Of a stretch of DNA of 64,000 bases, positions 29,801 to 44,849 are shown piece by piece. Made by a program: the position numbers and the translations under genes. Below the pieces are notes generated by a model that saw nothing but the letters and a program-made list of their open reading frames with translations, did no database searches and was not told the origin of the DNA. Every line of letters starts with the position of its first letter. Position 1 is the stretch's first letter. This DNA is from Siphonodentalium dalli (Eukaryota; Mollusca; Scaphopoda; Gadilida; Siphonodentaliidae). The stretch spans positions 188,907,309-188,971,308 of the forward strand of contig CP136068.1 of the NCBI GenBank assembly GCA_032622095.1, in the 5' to 3' direction.

Positions 29801-32800
29801 CAAGCCATGTATTACCTATAGTCAACCACAAGCCATGTATTATCTATAGTCAACCACAAGCCATGTATTATATATACATATAGTCAACCACAAACCATGT
29901 ATTATCTATAGTCAACCTCAAGCCATGTATTACCTATAGTCAACCACAAGCCATGTATTATCTATAGTCAACCACAAGCCATGCATTATATATATATATA
30001 GTCAACCACAAGCCATGTATTATATATAGTCAACCACAAGCCATGTATTATCTGTACATATAGTCAACCACAAGCCATGTATTATATATAGTCAACCACA
30101 AGCCATGTATTATCTATAGTCAACCACAAGCCATGTATTATATATAGTCAACCACAAGCCATGTATTATATATAGTCAACCACAAGCCATGTATTATATA
30201 TAGTCAACCACAAGCCATGTATTATCTATAGTCAACCACAAGCCATGTATTATATATAGTCAACCACAAGCCATGTATTATATATAGTCAACCACAAGCC
30301 ATGTATTATATATAGTCGACCACAAGCCATGTATTATATATAGTCAACCACAAGCCATGTATTATATATAGTCGACCACAAGCCATGTATTATATATACA
30401 TATAGTCTACCACAATCCATGTATTATCTATAGTCAACCACAAGCCATGTATTATCTGTACATATAGTCAACCACAAGCCATGTATTATATATAGTCAAC
30501 CACAAGCCATGTATTATCTGTACATATAGTCAACCACAATCCATGTATTATCTGTACATATAGTCAACCACAAGCCATGTATTATCTATAGTCAACCACA
30601 AGCCATGTATTATCTGTACATATAGTCAACCACAAGCCATGTATTATCTATAGTCAACCACAAGCCATGTATTATCTGTACATATAGTCAACCACAAGCC
30701 ATGTATTATCTATAGTCAACCACAAGCCATGTATTATATATAGTCGACCACAAGCCATGTATTATATATACATATAGTCAACCACAAGCCATGTATTACC
30801 TATAGTCAACCACAAGCCATGTATTATCTATAGTCAACCACAAACCATGTATTATCTATAGTCAACCACAAGCCATGTATTATCTATAGTCAACCACAAG
30901 CCATGTATTATCTATACGTATAGTCAACCACAAACCATGTATTATCTATACATATAGTCAACCACAAGCCATGTATTATCTGTACATATAGTCAACCACA
31001 AGCCATGTATTATATATAGTCAACCACAAACCATGCATTATATATAGTCAACCACAAGCCATGTATTATATATAGTCAACCACAAGCCATGTATTATCTA
31101 TAGTCAACCACAAGCCATGCATTATATATACATATAGTCAACCACAAGCCATGTATTATCTATAGTCGACCACAAGCCATGTATTATATATAGTCAACCA
31201 CAAGCCATGTATTATCTATAGTCAACCACAAGCCATGCATTATATATACATATAGTCAACCACAAGCCATGTATTATATATAGTCAACCACAAGCCATGT
31301 ATTATATATACATATAGTCAACCACAAGCCATGTATTATCTATAGTCAACCACAATCCATGTATTATATATACATATAGTCAACCACAAGCCATGTATTA
31401 TATATACATATAGTCAACCACAAGCCATGTGTTATCTATAGTCAACCACAAGCCATGTATTATCTATACGTATAGTCAACCACAAGCCATGTATTATATA
31501 TAGTCGACCACAAGCCATGTATTATATATACATATAGTCAACCACAAGCCATGTATTATCTATAGTCTACCACAAGCCATGTATTATATATACATATAGT
31601 CAACCACAAGCCATGTATTATATATACATATAGTCAACCACAAGCCATGTATTATATATACATATAGTCAACCACAAGCCATGTATTACCTATAGTCAAC
31701 CACAAGCCATGTATTATATATACATATAGTCAACCACAAGCCATGTATTATCTATAGTCAACCACAAGCCATGTATTATCTATAGTCAACCACAAGCCAT
31801 GTATTATCTGTACATATAGTCAACCACAAGCCATGTATTATATATAGTCAACCACAAGCCATGTATTATCTATAGTCAACCACAAGCCATGTATTATCTA
31901 TAGTCAACCACAAGCCATGTATTATCTGTACATATAGTCAACCACAAGCCATGTATTATCTATAGTCAACCACAAGCCATGTATTATCTATAGTCAACCA
32001 CAAGCCATGTATTATATATAGTCAACCACAAGCCATGTATTATATATACATATAGTCAACCACAAGCCATGTATTATATATAGTCAACCACAAGCCATGT
32101 ATTATATATACATATAGTCAACCACAAGCCATGTATTACCTATAGTCAACCACAAGCCATGCATTATATATACATATAGTCAACCACAAGCCATGTATTA
32201 TATATAGTCAACCACAAGCCATGTATTATATATACATATAGTCAACCACAAGCCATGTATTATCTATAGTCAACCACAATCCATGTATTATATATACATA
32301 TAGTCAACCACAAACCATGTATTATATATAGTCAACCACAAGCCATGTATTATATATAGTCAACCACAAGCCATGTATTATATATACATATAGTCAACCA
32401 CAAGCCATGTGTTATCTATAGTCAACCACAAGCCATGTATTATCTATACGTATAGTCAACCACAAACCATGTATTATATATACATATAGTCAACCACAAA
32501 CCATGTATTATCTATACGTATAGTCAACCACAAACCATGTATTATATATAGTCAACCACAAGCCATGTATTATCTATAGTCTACCACAAGCCATGCATTA
32601 TATATACATATAGTCAACCACAAGCCATGTATTATATATAGTCAACCACAAGCCATGTATTACCTATAGTCAACCACAAGCCATGTATTACCTATAGTCA
32701 ACCACAAGCCATGTATTATCTATACATATAGTCAACCACAAGCCATGTATTATCTATACATATAGTCAACCACAAGCCATGTATTATATATACATATAGT

Positions 32801-35800
32801 CAACCACAAGCCATGTATTATCTATAGTCAACCACAATCCATGTATTACCTATAGTCAACCACAAGCCATGTATTACCTATAGTCAACCACAAGCCATGT
32901 ATTACCTATAGTCAACCACAAGCCATGTATTATATATAGTCAACCACAAGCCATGTATTATATATACATATAGTCAACCACAAGCCATGCATTATATATA
33001 CATATAGTCAACCACAAGCCATGTATTATATATAGTCAACCACAAGCCATGTATTATCTATAGTCAACCACAAGCCATGTATTATATATACATATAGTCA
33101 ACCACAAGCCATGTATTATATATACATATAGTCAACCACAAGCCATGTATTATCTATAGTCAACCACAAGCCATGTATTATCTATACATATAGTCAACCA
33201 CAAGCCATGTATTATATATAGTCAACCACAAGCCATGTATTATATATAGTCAACCACAAGCCATGTATTATATATACATATAGTCAACCACAAGCCATGT
33301 ATTATATATACATATAGTCAACCACAAGCCATGTATTATATATACATATAGTCATCCACAAACCATGTATTATATATACATATAGTCAACCACAAGCCAT
33401 GCATTATATATACATATAGTCAACCACAAGCCATGTATTATATATAGTCAACCACAAGCCATGTATTATCTATAGTCAACCACAAGCCATGTATTATCTA
33501 TACATATAGTCAACCACAAGCCATGTATTATATATAGTCAACCACAAGCCATGTATTATATATAGTCAACCACAAGCCATGTATTATATATAGTCAACCA
33601 CAAGCCATGTATTACCTATAGTCAACCACAAGCCATGTATTATATATAGTCAACCACAAGCCATGTATTATATATACATATAGTCAACCACAAGCCATGT
33701 ATTATATATACATATAGTCAACCACAAGCCATGTATTATATATAGTCAACCACAAGCCATGTATTACCTATAGTCAACCACAAGCCATGTATTATATATA
33801 CATATAGTCAACCACAAGCCATGTATTATATATACATATAGTCAACCACAAGCCATGTATTATATATACATATAGTCAACCACAAGCCATGTATTATATA
33901 TAGTCAACCACAAGCCATGTATTACCTATAGTCTACCACAAGCCATGTATTATATATAGTCAACCACAAGCCATGTATTATATATAGTCAACCACAAGCC
34001 ATGTATTATATATACATATAGTCAACCACAAGCCATGTATTATCTGTACATATAGTCAACCACAAACCATGTATTATATATACGTATAGTCAACCACAAA
34101 CCATGTATTATATATACGTATAGTCAACCACAAACCATGTATTATATATACATATAGTCAACCACAAGCCATGTATTATCTATAGTCAACCACAAGCCAT
34201 GTATTATATATACGTATAGTCAACCACAAGCCATGTATTATCTATAGTCAACCACAAACCATGTATTATATATACATATAGTCAACCACAAGCCATGTAT
34301 TATCTATAGTCAACCACAAACCATGTATTATATATACGTATAGTCAACCACAAACCATGTATTATATATACATATAGTCAACCACAAGCCATGTATTACA
34401 TATAGTCAACCACAAGCCATGTATTATCTATAGTCAACCACAAGCCATGTATTATATATAGTCAACCACAAGCCATGTATTATCTATAGTCAACCACAAG
34501 CCATGTATTATCTATACGTATAGTCAACCACAAGCCATGTATTATCTATAGTCAACCACAAGCCATGTATTACCTATAGTCAACCACAAGCCATGTATTA
34601 TATATAGTCAACCACAAGCCATGTATTATATATAGTCAACCACAAGCCATGTATTATATATAGTCAACCACAAGCCATGTATTACCTATAGTCAACCACA
34701 AGCCATGTATTATATATACATATAGTCAACCACAAGCCATGTATTATATATAGTCAACCACAAGCCATGTATTACCTATAGTCAACCACAAGCCATGTAT
34801 TATATATAGTCAACCACAAGCCATGCATTATATATAGTCAACCACAAGCCATGTATTATCTATAGTCAACCACAAGCCATGTATTATATATACATATAGT
34901 CAACCACAAGCCATGTATTATCTATACATATAGTCAACCACAAGCCATGTATTATCTGTACATATAGTCAACCACAAGCCATGTATTATATATACGTATA
35001 GTCAACCACAAGCCATGTATTATCTATATATATAGTCAACCACAAGCCATGTATTATATATACATATAGTCAACCACAAGCCATGTATTATATATAGTCA
35101 ACCACAAGCCATGTATTATATATACATATAGTCAACCACAAGCCATGTATTATATATACATATAGTCAACCACAAGCCATGTATTATATATACATATAGT
35201 CAACCACAAGCCATGTATTATCTATAGTCAACCACAAGCCATGTATTATATATACATATAGTCAACCACAAGCCATGTATTACATATAGTCAACCACAAG
35301 CCATGTATTATCTGTACATATAGTCAACCACAAGCCATGTATTATATATACGTATAGTCAACCACAAGCCATGTATTATATATACATATAGTCAACCACA
35401 AGCCATGTATTACATATAGTCAACCACAAGCCATGTATTATCTATATATATAGTCAACCACAAGCCATGTATTATATATACATATAGTCAACCACAAGCC
35501 ATGTATTATATATACATATAGTCAACCACAAGCCATGTATTATCTGTACATATAGTCAACCACAAGCCATGTATTATATATACGTATAATCAATCAACCA
35601 CAAGCCATGTATTACATATAGTCAACCACAAGCCATGTATTATCTATAGTCAACCACAAGCCATGTATTATATATACATATAGTCAACCACAAGCCATGT
35701 ATTATCTATACATATAGTCAACCACAAGCCATGTATTATCTGTACATATAGTCAACCACAAGCCATGTATTATATATACATATAGTCAACCACAAGCCAT

Positions 35801-38800
35801 GTATTATCTGTACATATAGTCAACCACAAGCCATGTATTATCTATAGTCAACCACAAGCCATGCATTATCTATAGTCTACCACAAGCCATGTATTATATA
35901 TAGTCAACCACAAACCATGTATTATATATACGTATAATCAATCAACCACAAGCCATGTATTACATATAGTCAACCACAAGCCATGTATTATCTATAGTCA
36001 ACCACAAGCCATGTATTATATATACATATAGTCAACCACAAGCCATGCATTATATATACATATAGTCAACCACAAGCCATGTATTATATATACATATAGT
36101 CAACCACAAGCCATGTATTATCTATAGTCAACCACAAGCCATGTATTATATATACATATAGTCAACCACAAGCCATGTATTATATATACATATAGTCAAC
36201 CACAAGCCATGTATTATCTATAGTCAACCACAAGCCATGTATTATCTATAGTCAACCACAAGCCATGTATTATATATAGTCAACCGCAAGCCATGTATTA
36301 CCTATAGTCAACCACAAGCCATGTATTATCTATACATATAGTCAACCACAAGCCATGTATTATATATACATATAGTCAACCACAAGCCATGTATTATCTA
36401 TAGTCAACCACAAGCCATGTATTATATATACATATAGTCAACCACAAGCCATGTATTATATATACATATAGTCAACCACAAGCCATGTATTATATATACA
36501 TATAGTCAACCACAAGCCATGTATTATATATACATATAGTCAACCACAAGCCATGTATTATATATACATATAGTCAACCACAAGCCATGTATTATATATA
36601 CATATAGTCAACCACAAGCCATGCATTATATATACATATAGTCAACCACAAGCCATGTATTATATATAGTCAACCTCAAGCCATGTATTATCTATAGTCA
36701 ACCACAAGCCATGTATTATATATAGTCAACCACAAACCATGTATTATATATAGTCAACCACAAGCCATGTATTATATATACATATAGTCAACCACAAACC
36801 ATGTATTATATATAGTCAACCACAAGCCATGTATTATATATACATATAGTCAACCACAAGCCATGTATTATCTATAGTCAACCACAAGCCATGTATTATC
36901 TATAGTCAACCACAAGCCATGTATTATATATAGTCAACCACAAGCCATGTATTATATATACATATAGTCAACCACAAACCATGTATTATATATACATATA
37001 GTCAACCACAAACCATGTATTATATATAGTCAACCACAAGCCATGTATTATATATACATATAGTCAACCACAAACCATGTATTATATATAGTCAACCACA
37101 AGCCATGTATTATATATACATATAGTCAACCACAAACCATGTATTATATATACATATAGTCAACCACAAGCCATGCATTATATATACATATAGTCAACCA
37201 CAAGCCATGTATTATATATACATATAGTCAACCACAAACCATGTATTATATATAGTCAACCACAAGCCATGTATTATCTATAGTCTACCACAAGCCATGT
37301 ATTATATATAGTCTACCACAAGCCATGTATTATATATAGTCAACCACAAGCCATGTATTATATATAGTCAACCACAAGCCATGTATTATATATAGTCAAC
37401 CACAAGCCATGTATTATATATACATATAGTCAACCACAAACCATGTATTATATATACATATAGTCAACCACAAACCATGTATTATATATACATATAGTCA
37501 ACCACAAGCCATGTATTATATATACATATAGTCAACCACAAGCCATGCATTATATATACATATAGTCAACCACAAGCCATGTATTATATATACATATAGT
37601 CAACCACAAGCCATGTATTATATATACATATAGTCAACCACAAGCCATGTATTATATATAGTCAACCACAAGCCATGTATTATATATAGTCAACCACAAG
37701 CCATGTATTATATATACATATAGTCAACCACAAACCATGTATTATATATACATATAGTCAACCACAAACCATGTATTATATATACATATAGTCAACCACA
37801 AGCCATGTATTATCTATAGTCAACCACAAACCATTTATTATATATACATATAGTCAACCACAAGCCATGTATTATCTATAGTCAACCACAAGCCATGTAT
37901 TATATATACATATAGTCAACCACAAACCATGTATTATATATACATATAGTCAACCACAAGCCATGTATTATATATACATATAGTCAACCTCAAGCCATGT
38001 ATTATATATAGTCAACCACAAGCCATGTATTATATATACATATAGTCAACCACAAGCCATGTATTATATATACATATAGTCAACCACAAACCATGTATTA
38101 TATATACATATAGTCAACCACAAGCCATGTATTATATATACATATAGTCAACCACAAGCCATGTATTATATATACATATAGTCAACCACAAGCCATGTAT
38201 TATATATACATATAGTCAACCACAAGCCATGTATTATCTATACATATAGTCAACCACAAGCCATGTATTATCTATACATATAGTCAACCACAAGCCATGT
38301 ATTATCTATAGTCAACCACAAGCCATGTATTATCTATAGTCAACCACAAGCCATGTATTATCTATAGTCTACCACAAGCCATGTATTATCTATAGTCAAC
38401 CACAAGCCATGCATTATATATAGTCAACCACAAGCCATGTATTATATATAGTCAACCACAAGCCATGTATTATATATAGTCAACCACAAGCCATGTATTA
38501 TATATAGTCAACCACAAGCCATGCATTATATATAGTCAACCACAAGCCATGTATTATATATAGTCAACCACAAGCCATGTATTATCTATAGTCAACCACA
38601 AGCCATGCATTATATATAGTCAACCACAAGCCATGTATTATATATAGTCAACCACAAGCCATGTATTATATATAGTCAACCACAAACCATGTATTACCTA
38701 TAGTCAACCACAAGCCATGTATTATATATAGTCAACCACAAGCCATGTATTATATATAGTCAACCACAAGCCATGTATTATATATAGTCAACCACAAGCC

Positions 38801-39739
38801 ATGTATTATATATAGTCAACCACAAGCCAAGTATTATATATAGTCAACCACAAGCCATGTATTATATATAGTCAACCACAAACCATGTATTACCTATAGT
38901 CAACCACAAGCCATGTATTATATATAGTCAACCACAAGCCATGTATTATATATAGTCAACCACAAGCCATGTATTATATATAGTCAACCACAAGCCATGT
39001 ATTATATATACATATAGTCAACCACAAGCCATGTATTATATATACCTATAGTCAACCACAAGCCATGTATTATATATAGTCGACCACAAGCCATGTATTA
39101 TATATACCTATAGTCAACCACAAGCCATGTATTATATATAGTCAACCACAAGCCATGTATTATATATAGTCGACCACAAGCCATGTATTATATATACATA
39201 TAGTCAACCACAAGCCATGTATTATCTATAGTCAACCACAAGCCATGTATTATATATACATATAGTCAACCACAAGCCATGTATTATATATACATATAGT
39301 CAACCACAAGCCATGTATTATATATAGTCAACCACAAACCATGTATTATATATAGTCAACCACAAGCCATGTATTATATATAGTCAACCACAAGCCATGT
39401 ATTATATATAGTCAACCACAAGCCATGTATTATATATAGTCAACCACAAGCCATGTATTATATATAGTCAACCACAAGCCATGTATTATATATAGTCAAC
39501 CACAAGCCATGTATTATATATAGTCAACCACAAACCATGTATTACCTATAGTCAACCACAAGCCATGTATTATATATAGTCAACCACAAGCCATGTATTA
39601 TATATAGTCAACCACAAGCCATGTATTATCTATAGTCAACCACAAGCCATGTATTATCTATAGTCAACCACAAGCCATGTATTATATATAATCAACCACA
39701 AACCATGTATTATCTATAGTCAACCACAAGCCATGTATT

Positions 39740-41980
39740 ATATATACGTATAATCAATCAACCACAAGCCATGTATTATATATACGTATAATCAATCAAC
39801 CACAAGCCATGTATTATATATACGTATAATCAATCAACCACAAGCCATGTATTATATATAGTCAACCTCAAGCCATGTATTATATATAGTCAACCACAAG
39901 CCATGTATTATCTATAGTCAACCACAAACCATGTATTATATATAGTCAACCACAAGCCATGTATTATCTATAGTCAACCACAAACCATGTATTATATATA
40001 GTCAACCACAAGCCATGTATTATATATAGTCAACCACAAACCATGTATTACCTATAGTCAACCACAAGCCATGTATTATCTATACGTATAATCAATCACA
40101 AGCCATGTATTACCTATAGTCAACCACAAACCATGTATTACCTATAGTCAACCACAAGCCATGTATTATCTATAGTCAACCACAAGCCATGTATTATCTA
40201 TACATGTACATATAGTCAACCACAAGCCATGTATTATCTATAGTCAACCACAAGCCATGTATTATCTATAGTCAACCACAAGCCATGTATTATCTATAGT
40301 CAACCACAAGCCATGTATTATCTATAGTCAACCACAAGCCATGTATTATCTATACGTATAATCAATCAACCACAAGCCATGTATTATATATAGTCAACCA
40401 CAAGCCATGTATTATCTATAGTCAACCACAAGCCATGTATTATCTATACGTATAATCAATCAACCACAAGCCATGTATTATATATAGTCAACCACAAGCC
40501 ATGTATTATCTATACATGTACATATAGTCAACCACAAGCCATGTATTATATATAGTCAACCACAAGCCATGTATTATATATAGTCAACCTCAAGCCATGT
40601 ATTATATATACATATAGTCAACCACAAGCCATGCATTATATATAGTCAACCACAAGCCATGTATTATCTATAGTCAACCACAAGCCATGTATTATTTATA
40701 GTCAACCACAAGCCATGTATTACCTATAGTCAACCACAAACCATGTATTACCTATAGTCAACCACAAGCCATGTATTATCTATAGTCAACCACAAGCCAT
40801 GTATTATCTATAGTCAACCACAAGCCATGTATTATCTATAGTCAACCACAAGCCATGTATTATCTATAAGTATAATCAATCAACCACAAGCCATGTATTA
40901 TCTATAGTCAACCACAAACCATGTATTACCTATAGTCAACCACAAGCCATGTATTATCTATAAGTATAATCAATCAACCACAAGCCATGTATTATCTATA
41001 AGTATAATCAATCAACCACAAGCCATGTATTATCTATACGTATAATCAATCAACCACAAGCCATGTATTATCTATAGTCAACCACAAACCATGTATTATC
41101 TATAGTCAACCACAAGCCATGTATTATCTATAGTCAACCACAAGCCATGTATTATCTATAGTCAACCACAAACCATGTATTATCTATAGTCAACCACAAG
41201 CCATGTATTATCTATAGTCAACCACAAGCCATGTATTATCTATAGTCAACCACAAACCATGTATTATCTATAGTCAACCACAAGCCATGTATTATCTATA
41301 GTCAACCACAAGCCATGTATTATCTATACGTATAATCAATCAACCACAAGCCATGTATTATCTATAAGTATAATCAATCAACCACAAGCCATGTATTATC
41401 TATACGTATAATCAATCAACCACAAGCCATGTATTATCTATAAGTATAATCAATCAACCACAAGCCATGTATTATCTATAAGTATAATCAATCAACCACA
41501 AGCCATGTATTATCTATACGTATAATCAATCAACCACAAGCCATGTATTATCTATACGTATAATCAATCAACCACAAGCCATGTATTATCTATACGTATA
41601 ATCAATCAACCACAAGCCATGTATTATCTATAAGTATAATCAATCAACCACAAGCCATGTATTATCTATACGTATAATCAATCAACCACAAGCCATGTAT
41701 TATCTATACGTATAATCAATCAACCACAAGCCATGTATTATCTATAAGTATAATCAATCAACCACAAGCCATGTATTATCTATAAGTATAATCAATCAAC
41801 CACAAGCCATGTATTACCTATAGTCAACCACAAGCCATGTATTATCTATACGTATAATCAATCAACCACAAGCCATGTATTATCTATACGTATAATCAAT
41901 CAACCACAAGCCATGTATTATCTATAGTCAACCACAAGCCATGTATTATCTATACGTATAATCAATCAACCACAAGCCAT
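39740..41980 (+). repeat. 38 bp satellite subfamily at array edge
   Basis: Many units here carry a longer spacer, TATACGTATAATCAATCAACC or its AAGTATAATCAATCA variant, giving a 38 bp period. Isolated examples occur at about 35581 and 35930. The form becomes common after 39740 and dominates 40860-41980. It is interspersed with normal 28 bp units. Concentration at one edge fits the older, less homogenised flank of a satellite. Confidence 0.85.
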
Positions 41981-42106
41981 GTATTAGCTATATATAGTCA
42001 ACCACATGCCATTTATTCTCTATAGTCAACCACAAGCCATGTGTTATCTTGCATATAGTCAACCTCAAGCCATGCATTATCTATACATATCGAAAACTTG
42101 ACTCAC

Positions 42107-42316
42107 CCATTGTAGCAGCCAGCCACGTATTCTCAGCCTCGGTTTCGACGAACAGGACGTGAGTGGATGCCGATTCACATAAAGCCTTGGCTTCCAGATA
42201 AGTGGGATTTTTTCCAGCGTGGAACCCATAGTAACAGTGTGCGTTAAAGTTCCATTCAAAGAACTCGTTTGGATCATCGCCCGTGAAGGTATGGCTACCA
42301 CAAGGCGTGGTCCCCT
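42107..42316 (-). CDS. C-type lectin domain exon (partial gene)
   Basis: The exon encodes the first part of a C-type lectin-like fold, a secreted or cell-surface carbohydrate- or protein-binding domain. Visible hallmarks are EWNFNAHCYYGF, then a helix PTYLEAKALCES, then HVLFVETEAENTWLAA. These match the family's first cysteine, helix 1 with EA...C, and the LV-I-..E strand region. The second half (WIGL, WND and the last cysteines) is absent, so another exon must follow. The 3' boundary is a good donor, GTGAGT (revcomp of 42101-42106). The 5' boundary is an AG after a pyrimidine-rich stretch just right of 42316; an AG two bases later is an alternative. Both introns would be phase 1, making a symmetric 210 bp exon, common for this fold. 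Continuing the gene leftwards leads at once into the satellite. Function beyond the fold is unknown. Confidence 0.8.
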
Positions 42317-42356
42317 CTATCGAAATAGAAGAAAAATACCTGTGTTTTAACAATTC

Positions 42357-43341
42357 TAACAGCGTATTTTATAATATACATGTGTTGTGGCAGTCTGGAA
42401 TCATGACACCAAACAGCTGCTAATATCCGATTCTACCAGCGTATTTTATAATATGCATCGGGAAACAGAAATATAAACAGATTCGTATTTGAGTCAGGTA
42501 CACAACCGCCCACTCACTTCCAATTGGCAAACTTCGTCATTCTCCGGATCCTACCCTGTTAGAAATATGTCCGTAAATTTAGCGGCGGCATACCGCGCAA
42601 CATCGCTGCTATAACATTTGACCATTAAACATATACTGTCAGGCTGTAGCATATTTCAGGGTACAAACCCATTGAAGTAACCGGCAGACTTTAACCAGTA
42701 ACTGTCATACCGTGGTAATTTTGTTACGGTTCAACACCCTTCAATTAACAGCAAGACGGTAACTAATAACGGTCAGACAAATGGTGTTTTCTTTAGGGTT
42801 CAAAAAGAGTCAGCACCAATTTTTACTCTTAATTTGCAAATTTACAGTAGAATTAACCAAGTTCCCGTGGTGACAATATGATTTCCCAATGGACATTACG
42901 ATTATAGATTTGATGAAACTTAAATCCGCTATGCATAATGTTTGTGGAGTTTAATCCCAATTTTAGGCTGCGCACGCATGATGAGCGTTCCTGTTACTGA
43001 CTATAAATTATGGCTGTAAATAAAAAACGATAACAGCATAGAAACATATAATTGAAACACTAAATGGGTGAGCCTTTCAATTACGAGTAATGTAAATTTC
43101 GACAATTCCTAAAACATATCAATCGGGCATCCCCTTGTGTAGATACAGTAAGCGTTACCAAAAACTCTCATACGTGCTGTGTATAAAGAAAACGCTCGGC
43201 TACCACAAAGTGTGTTTTGTGGAACTATCGCATTTACAAAATCACAAAACTATGCTATTACTATATTCTTGAGGAAATAATATTAAAATTGGAAACAGTT
43301 ATTTCTAAATTATAGCCTATAACGAAAAAACATTCGTGCCT
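42357..43341. other. Non-coding AT-rich spacer
   Basis: No convincing exon or RNA gene is visible. A 26 bp near-identical direct repeat containing CAGCGTATTTTATAATAT occurs at about 42357-42382 and 42436-42461. If the lectin gene is intact, this may be its upstream intron. Confidence 0.5.
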
Positions 43342-43703
43342 TTAACCCTTTACCCAACAAACCTGCCAAAAACGGCCAAATAAAGCTGCAACAGCCTCAA
43401 TTATCTTGGGTCTGTCTCAATAAAACCATACAAATATGGATATCATTGGAACCGGCCCATTGACCACATTGTGATGGTTACAGTTATGCCCTGTGCCAAT
43501 GCATTCTCTTATATATGCGAGTCGACCATAGGTCGCCTCGCATATATAAGAGAATGCATTGGCCTAAATTAACAATTATAATTTTATAATTTTTAATGTG
43601 TTAAGCCAATGCATTCTCTTATATATGCGAGGCGACCTATGGTCGACTCGCATATTTAATAGAATGCATTGGCACAGGGTCGTTCTGTTGGGTAAAGGGT
43701 TAA
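43342..43703. mobile_element. piggyBac-type MITE, TTAA-flanked
   Basis: The element body is 43346-43699 (354 bp), flanked on both sides by TTAA (43342-43345 and 43700-43703). Its perfect 14 bp terminal inverted repeats are CCCTTTACCCAACA and TGTTGGGTAAAGGG. A TTAA target duplication with CCC...GGG termini is the known signature of piggyBac transposons. There is no transposase inside, so the copy is non-autonomous. Most of the right half is a nested palindrome (43489-43679). Assignment to piggyBac rests on termini and target site only. Confidence 0.85.
43489..43679. repeat. Nested palindrome inside the MITE
   Basis: Two hairpins sit head to head. The first has perfect 26 bp arms (43496-43521 and 43537-43562) around a 15 nt loop; the second has near-perfect arms (43606-43631 and 43647-43672). 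The two loops, TCGACCATAGGTCGC and GCGACCTATGGTCGA, are reverse complements of each other, so the two hairpins are themselves an inverted repeat. CCCTGTG (43489) and CACAGGG (43673) extend the outer arms. The centre is an AT-rich spacer at 43563-43605. Confidence 0.95.
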
Positions 43704-44789
43704 GTCATAAAAGAACAAAGCTATCACAGCTAAATTCAAATTTGTAAAAGTCAAACAACTGAATGGCATACTTGTTTTGGTACATGTAAGGCATGAACTT
43801 GTCCAGTCATTTGAAAACAGCGTTAATTCTTAACGGTGCATTCGTACATCGCGACAATACTAGTAACTTTGAACGCTAGTTGGATTGAAACCTTCAATAC
43901 GATAGCAGACCCTGTAATAACCGCGCGATGACTTGACGACAACGTTCTCCGATATTCTAACATTTTTCGATGCAATTTGGTTCGATGCATCAAACTGCCT
44001 ATATCTCGATACTCTCAATATCAGCGAGTCATATATAGTTTGAAATTAACATTCTAACCAATAGCGGACTCTGCACATTGGCGTAATAGCTGGCCGATAA
44101 CCTGGCGAATGGCGAAAGTGTTTTCATATCCACGATGAGCATGATGCATCGGCCAGTGTAATTGTAATAGTTGTACTTATTTGATGGTATGCCCCCCCCC
44201 CAGTTAAAGCCTATTATTGAAAAGGACCCCGCCTATTGAAGCTGTAGTCCCCAGTTGAAGGCTATTATTGATTCTATGCTGCAGTACAGTGCCCAAAAGT
44301 ACACCTAATGCGTTTGTGTATCACGTGATGACCCCTCTGAACAATGGAGCGTGTCACTCCATGTGAAAGTTGTACATTCGTAATAGAAGAGGGTATAGGA
44401 GATGGTAGAAGAACAGAAGAGATATGAGCGATAGATGGGGGTGTCTACGAGCAAATGAGCGAAGGATGAGAGAAGAGCGAATGAGCATTGGAAGACAACA
44501 AAATTAGGAAAAAACAATTACCCTAGACATAAATAAACCCAACAAAAAATGGGAGGGAGGGGGCCGCGCGCCACCTTTTTTTGTTGCCTAAGAACAATAA
44601 CTCTAAAAGAAAAATAAACGTACGAACGCGGCGAGTGTATAATACCACACCATATTATATCCTCTGTTCACACCTATATGGACGATCGTTCTTCCTATAA
44701 TTCGCGATAATGCACGGGTGCCATTTATGCGTAAAGATATAATCGACGAACTACAATCTACAAAGACATAAAAATAGTACACACGGAGT
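43704..44789. other. Non-coding spacer with short repeats
   Basis: No gene is supported. A C-run lies at about 44191-44201. A short direct repeat, CCAGTT(A/G)AA(G)CCTATTATTGA-like, lies at about 44200-44270. A purine-rich stretch follows at 44380-44490. The short ORFs here have no recognisable motif. Confidence 0.5.
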
Positions 44790-44849
44790 TATGTCAGGAA
44801 CACAATCGAAGAACGATATATTCGGTCGATACGAAGATACTGCGTGTGA

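Larger units (their letters stand above)
1..42089. repeat. Satellite array, 28/34/38 bp unit
   Basis: The whole stretch is a tandem array of a short AT-rich unit. The first unit is at 1-28. The conserved core, read on the minus strand before 8688 and on the plus strand after 8715, is GTCAACCACAAGCCATG followed by TATTATATATA. Two lengths dominate: 28 bp, and 34 bp with an extra six bases (TACATA type) in the AT spacer. A 38 bp form appears near the right edge. Point variants recur: GTCGACC, GTCTACC, GTCATCC, AAACCATG, CCATGCAT, ATTATCTATA and ATTACCTATA. Length divided by period suggests roughly 1,400 units, an estimate rather than a count. No ORF of note, no telomere motif and no unrelated insertion is visible inside. 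The last units (about 41980-42089) are degenerate, marking a true array edge. The left edge lies outside the window. Confidence 0.98.

Noticed and set aside
1-42089. CRISPR-like array of short repeats
   Set aside because: The spacers are not unique; the whole unit repeats head to tail, and the rest of the window is eukaryotic.
1-42089. Telomeric or CENP-B-box centromeric satellite
   Set aside because: No TTAGGG-type repeat and no CENP-B box pattern is visible. A centromeric role is not excluded but has no support.
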